Shown here in pieces: positions 57,587-64,000 of a stretch of 64,000 nucleotides of DNA (its first letter is position 1; each line of letters starts with the position of its first letter). The position numbers and the translations under genes were made by a program. Where the stretch lies: NCBI GenBank assembly GCA_009760885.1, contig CM019713.1:21832427-21896426 (forward strand). Direction: 5' to 3'. The notes beneath the pieces were generated by a model. It did no database searches and had not been told where the DNA came from. It worked only from the letters and a program-made list of their open reading frames with translations. This stretch comes from Achatina immaculata. Its lineage: Eukaryota > Mollusca > Gastropoda > Stylommatophora > Achatinidae.

Positions 57587-58766
57587 TTTGGTTTTTCTGA
57601 AAGCTGAGCTCAAGTTATGTGTCTGCTGTTCAGTATCTTCTGTCCCTCCTGTTCCTCTTGTTGAGTATGTGTTACTAGAGTTCACATCGGAAGTCATGCC
57701 ACTCACATCATTTTCATTTCCATTATCATAACCTGGTACTTTCAGCACATCTGAGTTCTGTCTTCTGTAGGGATTTTGGTTTTCTTTTTCACTAATATCC
57801 TGGCTGCTGTGACCTCTTTTCAGTCCTGACCTCATGGACTCCCCTTGTAACACAGGGCTGTTATTAGCTGGATTAGAAATGTTCTTGGAAAAACTGGTGT
57901 TGATAGCGTCTGAAGTGGTGCAGCAGCCAGTATTTGTTGTGATCTGCTGCTGGTTTTGCTGTTGCATGCTGGTAGTTAACTCTGAGGTTTCACAGTTGTC
58001 TGAGGTAATTGTGGAGCAGTTTAGATTTTCATTAGAGTCTTTTTCTCTGACTGGATTAGTCTGAGTGTTGAGCTGCAGTTCAGCAGGTGATGCCATAGGT
58101 GAGCATGAACATGACCCAGAGCCAGTGTCTAGCCGGGAGGAGGTGTCCACTTCAGGAGAAGTTTTTTCAATCATGCTCTCTAGGAGAGGGTGTCTAGGAC
58201 TTTGTAGTGGGGAAGGGTCACATGCGCTTTCAACATCAGCACTGGTCTGAGATGACCGCTTGCTACTGCAGGTTGCATCACTGCACCCTCCATCACATCC
58301 ACAACAGACTTCATTTACATTGTCTTGTTTACAGTTCTCAGAAAGTCTTACAACTTGTGAACCATGGGAAGATGAAGTGGAATTCTTACTACACAGACTG
58401 TTCAACTTTTGCTCACTTTTTCTAGAACTGCTTTGTTTTCTGTGGCTGTCTTCTGCATCGTCCTCATTCTGCTGCTCTTTGATGGCCATGCCTGGACCTA
58501 AATATCTAAATGTGCTGGAATATGTCGGGTGATACTTATTTTCAGCCTGATGCAGACCACTTCCACTCTGGTTGTCCACACTTTTCCCACCATGACAAGA
58601 TTCATGGGATGGAGATCTTGCCGGTGACGTGGCATCCTTCAGGGATCCTCGGCTGTTGTTTCTTCGGTGGCGAGATTTCCGAGAACGCATTTTGCTTGGC
58701 GATGGAAGTACGAGTTCTGAGCTTGTTGTCATGCTGCTGCCCTCTGTGTTTTTCATGGAGTCTGGG
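57587..58766 (-). CDS. Serine-rich protein, large exon
   Basis: The acceptor TTTGTTTCAG precedes 58766; the first base C completes the Thr codon begun as AC at 61840. The donor AAA|GTGAGT (57586-57581) ends in phase 0. The exon has 393 full codons and is Ser/Asn/Thr-rich, so probably disordered. It holds a basic patch (SKMRSRKSRHRRNNSRG), a less Ser-rich patch (KYHPTYSSTFRYLGPGMAIK) that may be the conserved part, a Cys cluster (CCGCDGGCSDATC), a Gln run (QQQNQQQ) and SEKENQNPYRRQ, which contains a KEN-box-like degron. The Met at 58756 is internal, not the start. I do not recognise the family. All three downstream and upstream joints keep frame, which is good evidence for a real gene. Confidence 0.75.
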
Positions 58767-59894
58767 CTGAAACAAAAGAGAACAAAACAAAATCTTTTAA
58801 AAAATTATATCAGTTATTTAGTTCCAGAAAAATCAACAACATTTAAACCCCCAAAAAACTGTATCTTCATCATAAATATCAACAATTCTTATTAATAACA
58901 ACGTCAGTTAAACATATTTATTAACAAAGTAAAGACACACGTAAACATCAGACTGAAAAGCTGCTAGTTGCATAACGAGACAAAACAGTGAGTCTTAAAC
59001 AGCAATATATCTTCTATTACAAAAAAAAAAAAAAAAGTTCCAAGCATTTACAGATGCAATGAGACTAGCAATAAATATTATACAAGAAGAAATCTTGCTA
59101 AGTATAACTAATCTGATAAATGCAATTACTGTCATGATGCAGCTGTCACAAAAAAAAACTACATAGTCATATTTAAATGAAACGACCAATGTCATTAAAT
59201 TATATCATGTATAAAGTGATGGACCACTCCAGAATGCCAGCAGCAGCAAAATCACAACAAAGTGAAGAAGCAATTGTTGGAACAATAATTTTGTAAATCT
59301 TCCTTGATGCAGCTTTCAAGCACTTAATTGAGAGAAAGAGAGTCTGCTATCTTTTCTATGTCATTTTATCTCTCCTTAAAAAGTTCTGGTTTTAGCCTAA
59401 TTTTTTTTTACTTCATCGTGGTCTTAGAGGATCTACTGTTTCTGTGTTTGTCATTTCTGCTGTTCATTTCACTGTGTTTTCTATTGTTTCCATACTTTCT
59501 AGCACTTTGATAAACATATTCTAGCAGCTCCAACACAGACATTAAGAGATGTGCAAAAACTGTGAATCATTTTATTAATGTTTCATTTTATTATTTCTCA
59601 TTTTCCATATTTATAATTCATTGCTACTTGAGAGATCCTAATGCATTCACTTGTTTTGGCACAAAATATTCATCTAAATGTGATTCCCATTGCAACGAAC
59701 TGAGATAAGTTATAGCAGGAAGAAAATACAACTTGATTCCTGAAACACAACTTCCAGTAATTTCCTCAGTGACCTATATTTTTTATATAAGATCCAGCAA
59801 GGAAATGAAATTGAAGAATGCAAAGGAAATACTGGAATCATGGGCCTGGATGCCAACTCTCTGAATGTACAGATAAGTGATATGTATCAGAGAC
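58767..59894. other. Intron sequence
   Basis: AT-rich; no coding frame or recognised element. Confidence 0.5.
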
Positions 59895-60976
59895 AAATGC
59901 AATTCAATCAATCAAGTGTCATGCCACAATTCCCTGTCTTTAGACTTGATTATGAGATCTGCCGGTGACTTTCTTCATAGCCACACTGAAAGCCCATCCA
60001 GTAACTTCTCTCTCTCTGTCTTCCTCTGTCCTACAAATCTCGTTTGTCTGTTTCTGATTTTTGCTGTAATTTGCCTTTTAACTCCAGCCTCTCTTAAGAT
60101 TTCTTCATTGGTTTTCTTGGCTGACCATGGTACCTTCAACATCCTTCTTATGAACTATATTTCCATAGCCTCCATTTCTCGCTGTACTCTCTTATTCATG
60201 GACCATGCTTCACATCTATAAAACAAAATTGGCTCGATGTAACATTGAAGTACTTGGAATCAGAACTGTGTCGTCTGCATATCTTAAGTTGTTAAGTTTG
60301 TACCCGCCAATTGATATTCCTGGCAAGCTCTCTATATTTCTCATTATGTTTTCACTGTACAAGGAGAAGAGGTCAGGAGATAGAACACATCCTTGTCTCA
60401 CACCCAGTCTGGAATGCTCCTATTTGGTTCTCAACCTTCACTGCTGCTGATTGCTGCCAGTATATGTTTTTGATGAGTTTCAGATCTTTTCCATCTATGT
60501 TGATGTCTTCCGGCATTCTTATAATTTCTGTGTGTTTCACTTTATCAGATGCTTTACAGTAGTCTATGAAGCATAAGTATAGGTCCGTCTTTACGTCTAT
60601 TGATCTTTCCATCAATGTTCTCAAGATATATATATATATCTTGAGAACACTGACGAAAAGATCAACAGAAGTAAAGACAGATCTATACTTATGCTTCATA
60701 GACTACTATAAAGCATTCAATAATGTGAAATACACATATCTGGCATTACTTGTGCCTTTTCCTTCAACGAAGCCACACTGTTCTTCAGCGATTTCTGGTT
60801 TTATTTTGCCCCTGACTCTTCTCATGACAATACGAAGCAGGAGTTTGGTAACATGGCTCATAAGACTAATGGTTCAGTGGTCTTCACATTCAACTGCACC
60901 TTGTTTCTTTGGTAGGGCAATGAAAACTGTATTGGGACATAGTTACTGTTTACGATGTCATTCAGCAATCTGGTAA
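59895..60976 (-). mobile_element. RTE-like LINE (family C), internally deleted, with inverted segment
   Basis: On the - strand, from 60976 the RT front portion is decayed. 60699-60400 gives VKTDLYLCFIDYCKASDKV and INIDGKDLKLIKNIYW; 60401-60216 gives MRQGCVLSPDLFSLYSEN and LRYADDTVLI. The frame then jumps ~300 bases (versus the copy at 3855-4200) to the C-terminal part ending near 59895. The YADD box is intact. The segment at 60634-60745 is an inverted copy of 60525-60633. Confidence 0.8.
60525..60745. repeat. ~110-bp inverted repeat with (TA)n at its centre
   Basis: The left arm ends aatgttctcaagatatatat; the right arm begins atatatcttgagaacactga. Both arms contain cataagtatag/ctatacttatg and tagtctatgaagc/gcttcatagacta. 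Confidence 0.9.
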
Positions 60977-61004
60977 TTATTTCTATGCCAATAAAATTAA
61001 ATGA

Positions 61005-61377
61005 AATTAGCAACACAATTTGAACTTATGACTAACAATCACAATTTGAACTTATGACTAACAATCACAATTTGAACTTATGACTAACAATCACAATTTG
61101 AACTTATGACTAACAATCACAATTTGAACTTATGACTAACAATCACAATTTAAACTTATGACTAACAATCACAATTTGAACTTATGACTAACAATCACAA
61201 TTTGAACTTATGACTAACAATCACAATTTGAACTTATGACTAACAATCACAATTTGAACTTATGACTAACAATCACAATTTGAACTTATGACTAACAATC
61301 ACAATTTGAACTTATGACTAACAATCACAATTTGAACTTATGACTAACAATCACAATTTGAACTTATGACTAACAAT
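61005..61377. repeat. 26-bp tandem array (~14 copies)
   Basis: Units of acaatcacaatttgaactta plus tgacta, almost invariant. Confidence 0.95.
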
Positions 61378-61839
61378 GTTCCTCTGTCACAAAAACAAAG
61401 TCAACAATGAAGTCTTAATGATACACTTTTAATTTTCAAGTTAATTTTTACAAACTAATTCATGTCACAATTTTATGCCACTTCAGGAGTATTAAGTTTT
61501 TCTGTTGTTTTATTTTATCCAATATCTATTACTATTTCACAGGCCATGATTCAGTACACATTCAATTCACTATTAAGGCAGAAATTGTCTCAGACTGATC
61601 CACACCAGGACAGAAAGCCTCAAGACAACACTTACTGGGGACATTTCTCTGGGAAAGCAAACACAGTAAGGTCAGATGGTGGCCTCCCTGCATTACAATG
61701 ATGTCACTTAGAAATGTGATGAGGATATTAACACCTCACACTTTCTGCAACATGCCCATGCCATACAACATAAGAGTGAGGCCATGATCATAGAAAGTCA
61801 TTTGATCAAAATGAATCGAAAACACATCTTGGTACATAC
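61378..61839. other. Intron sequence
   Basis: No coding-like frame or element recognised. Confidence 0.5.
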
Positions 61840-61968
61840 GTTGTGATCTCTGATCCTGACTTAGGAGTCCGTTTTTTAGCAAGCCTGTCCAGTTTCTCTT
61901 CAGCTTTAATAATTGGTCGAACAATGCTCTTCCTGCGTCTGCTGTACAAGGCAAGCTGCTGCTCACGT
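61840..61968 (-). CDS. Serine-rich protein, upstream exon
   Basis: The acceptor TTTGTATCCAG precedes 61968 and the donor AC|GTATGT lies at 61839-61834. The first base closes a codon begun upstream, 42 full codons follow, and two bases remain for the Thr shared with 58766. It encodes REQQLALYSRRRKSIV, then RPIIKAEEKLDRLAKKRTP. This strongly basic, helix-prone segment is the most ordered-looking part of the visible protein. Further 5' exons must exist beyond 61968 but none is visible before the window ends. Confidence 0.65.
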
Positions 61969-62059
61969 CTGGATACAAATATGAAAGATGAGCAGTCATT
62001 AAACTGTTCATAAACAAAAGTGAAGCATAAAAGGAATGACAACTGTGCCAAAACTGGTT

Positions 62060-62205
62060 ATAGTAATGAAGATAGATGGAGGTGTTTGGTACAATTTTAC
62101 AAAAAAGATAGAAAGAGTGAGGAAAGTGGGCAGAAACAAGAATGACAGAAAGTAAGATGAGTACATATAAATGAAGGACATACAACAATCAAATATTTTG
62201 GCAAA
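62060..62205 (-). mobile_element. Penelope-like 3'-end relic
   Basis: gatagatggaggtgtttggt, then acaattttacaaaaaag, then agtgaggaaagtggg and tacatataaatgaagg match in order the outer end of Penelope copy A (28301-28410). It begins ~90 bases upstream of the exon at 61968. Confidence 0.65.
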
Positions 62206-62224
62206 GATGAGCAGCAGAGTAACT

Positions 62225-63135
62225 AAAGCTTTTCTTGTAAAGATCAAGTCTAGGTTTTGGAAGACATATGTTGTTCAAGCGTTGGCTGCACTTTGGGCTA
62301 AATTTAAACAGGTTCCATAGATAAGGCAGGGCATGCCATGAAAGAATTTGATGTACTAACTTGGCTTAGTTGAAGAGGAACCTGTTCTTAAGAGGCAGTA
62401 TTTTGATACGTTTGTGCTGATTAGTTGTTTGTGGTTGATCTTTGTCACTAATAAGCTTTACTGCTTGCTTTTGGAGTGAGCAAACCCTCTTTGTATTTGA
62501 CACTAAGCAACCATCCCAGACTGTTGAGCAATAGTCTAAATGTGTTTGTATATGTGATATGTAGTATGTCTTCCTTGTGTCTTGATTGATGAAATGCTTA
62601 ATTTTGGCTAACTGGTATACTTTTTGTGTGATGAGTTTTGTTAGACTTTGTATATGAGAGTTCCAGATCTGATGTTGGTCAATAATAAGACCTAGTGTTT
62701 TGTACTCGCCAAAGTTTTCTATCTGTGATGTTTCCATGCTGAGCCGAAGTGTTGTTTTTGTTGCGTTTTGTAGTTTCTGTCTTGTTGTTATGAGCACTGA
62801 TTTTGTTTTATCGGTATTTATAATCATGCCATTGTTTTTGCTCCATCTAATTAAATTGTATAACTCTACCTGAAGAGTTGATTCTGGATTAACACAATCG
62901 TAGTCACTGGTGTAGACTGTGCAATCATCGGCAAAAAGGTCACAAGAAGAGTGTTTAAAGTGAAGTGGAAGATCATTGATATAGATAGCAAAGAGCAACG
63001 GGCTTAGAATAGAACCTTGCAGAACACCAGTGTCAACTATAGCAGAATTTGATAGAGAATTGTTGAAGAATACTACCTGTTGTCTGTCTGAAAGAAATGA
63101 TGCAATTAATATTATTAGGTCAGGGTGCAATTTAT
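62225..63135 (-). mobile_element. CR1/L2/Jockey-type LINE fragment with long open RT
   Basis: On the - strand the frame from about 63135 to 62366 is unbroken. It reads LIILIASFLSDRQQVVFFNN, VLQGSILSPLLFAIYINDLP, CDLFADDCTVYTSD (catalytic FADD), INTDKTKSVLITTRQKL, KTLGLIIDQHQIWNSHIQSL, THLDYCSTVWDGC and KRIKILPLKNRFLF, then a stop. Sequence after it (to ~62225) continues the element's C-terminus with breaks. This is a different LINE clade from families B-D. The 5' side stops at a (GA)n run, so the fingers and endonuclease are missing. Confidence 0.85.
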
Positions 63136-63144
63136 AAGTCTTTA

Positions 63145-63145
<1 letters not shown>

Positions 63146-63179
<34 letters not shown>

Positions 63180-63240
63180 GAGTGAGAGAGAGAGAGAGGG
63201 GGGGGGGTAAGGGAGAGAGAGGGGGTGAGGGAGAGAGAGA
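63146..63240. repeat. (GA)n microsatellite with a G-run
   Basis: agagagag runs, interrupted by gtgagtgag and a ggggggggg tract at ~63199-63207. Confidence 0.95.
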
Positions 63241-63489
63241 GCAACAGTTAGAAATACTGAATAGGCAACTTGTAATTTTTGACTTGGTAGAATTATTTCT
63301 ATCATAAAATCTGGCCATTCATATCTGATGTCCCTTTCTTCCTATAGTTTCTGTTTCACAAACAAGGGTGGGTGTATATAAGATACCTAGCTGACAAGTC
63401 TGTGACAGAGTTCTTACAGTCACACAGACATACATAGTGCCTTATAAGTTATGGTGATATTATTATTATTAATGTTATTACTATTATTT
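63241..63489. other. Spacer
   Basis: AT-rich, with a short (ATT)n at 63460-63475. Nothing else recognised. Confidence 0.4.
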
Positions 63490-63775
63490 CAGCCTGGTTA
63501 GATGAGTGGTTAGGTGCTCGGTTTACTAATCCGGTGGTGCCGGGTTCAATCCCAGTAGTGGGATTTTTTTCTGGTAAACACCGAAAAGGCCCCAGGGTCA
63601 CCCAGCCTCTAAACATGGGTACCAGAGAAATCTGGGAAGGTAGAGCGGCTAGGCGTGATACTGACCACATCACACTTTCATGTGCCGAAAGTCATGGAAA
63701 ATACAGGCCTAACACCATATCCTCAATATGCCTTAATGGCATGGAAACGGGAATTTTACCTTTACCTTTTTACTG
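63490..63775 (+). mobile_element. tRNA-derived SINE
   Basis: The A-box-like tggttagatgagtgg (63495-63509) and B box ggttcaatccc (63543-63553) are correctly spaced for a tRNA-like pol III promoter. A T-run, a body (aggccccagggtcacccagc, catgggtaccagag) and a ttacctttacctttttac tail follow. Not an independent tRNA gene: there is no 3' acceptor pairing directly after the B box, and the unit continues for ~220 bases. Confidence 0.7.
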
Positions 63776-64000
63776 TTATTACTATCAGCATTTTCATTAT
63801 GGTTAGGATTATTACTGATAAGTAGAATGTAGTTAAGAAATAACTTGAGGACCAGTGGGAAAGACACTCCTACGGTATTAGTAGCAATGTTACGGCAATG
63901 ACAGGATGGATGCCAATAATATAAGGACAGATTAAGGAAGCACATCGAGAATACAACAGTCCTAACATGATTAAACTGAGGGAGATAGACAGATGGACAT
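63776..64000. other. Unannotated end of window
   Basis: No coding-like frame or repeat recognised. Confidence 0.4.

Noticed and set aside
57542..58756. Single-exon 404-residue protein starting at Met 58756 and ending at 57542
   Set aside because: Both ends run past good splice sites (58766 and 57587); the flanking exons join in frame.
63490..63560. Stand-alone tRNA gene
   Set aside because: The A and B boxes are present, but no acceptor stem closes and a SINE body with a simple-sequence tail follows.

Overview
This window is eukaryotic genomic DNA, AT-rich and very repeat-dense. It has GT-AG introns, few host exons and several classes of non-LTR retrotransposon, plus Penelope-like elements, mariner transposons, tRNA-derived SINEs and more than twenty minisatellite families. 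The mix suggests an invertebrate animal, possibly a mollusc. That is an inference from element types and gene style; no species-diagnostic gene was found.

Two multi-exon host genes can be rebuilt from the sequence. (1) On the + strand, exons at 4638-4858, 14597-14762 and 17810-19977 join in compatible phase. They encode a caspase-recruitment-like (CARD) domain followed by about 22 ankyrin repeats; the first exon or exons are not identified. (2) On the - strand, exons at 61840-61968, 58766-57587, 50487-50179 and 48503-48399 join in phase and give the last ~573 residues of a serine-rich, mostly disordered protein that I do not recognise. A broken, intronless NOP53-like sequence lies at the left edge (3-513).

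Layout. 1-4.6 kb: NOP53-like pseudogene and an RTE-like LINE split by a nested RNase H-bearing LINE. 4.6-20 kb: the CARD-ankyrin gene; its 9.7-kb intron holds LINE fragments, several minisatellites, a 1,636-bp tandem duplication and a dead mariner. 20-28 kb: minisatellites and a second RNase H LINE copy. 28.3-32.6 kb: two Penelope-like copies head to head inside a satellite. 33-35 kb: a long inverted repeat ending in (GAA)n. 35-43 kb: large 48-, 30-, 36- and 40-bp tandem arrays. 44-45 kb: a second dead mariner. 48-62 kb: the serine-rich gene, with LINEs and SINEs in every intron I can delimit. 62-64 kb: a Penelope relic, a CR1/L2/Jockey-type LINE reverse transcriptase and a tRNA-derived SINE.

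Most long open frames here are tandem arrays whose unit length is a multiple of three, or fragments of mobile elements; they are not treated as host genes. All family assignments come from reading motifs by eye. No database search was run.
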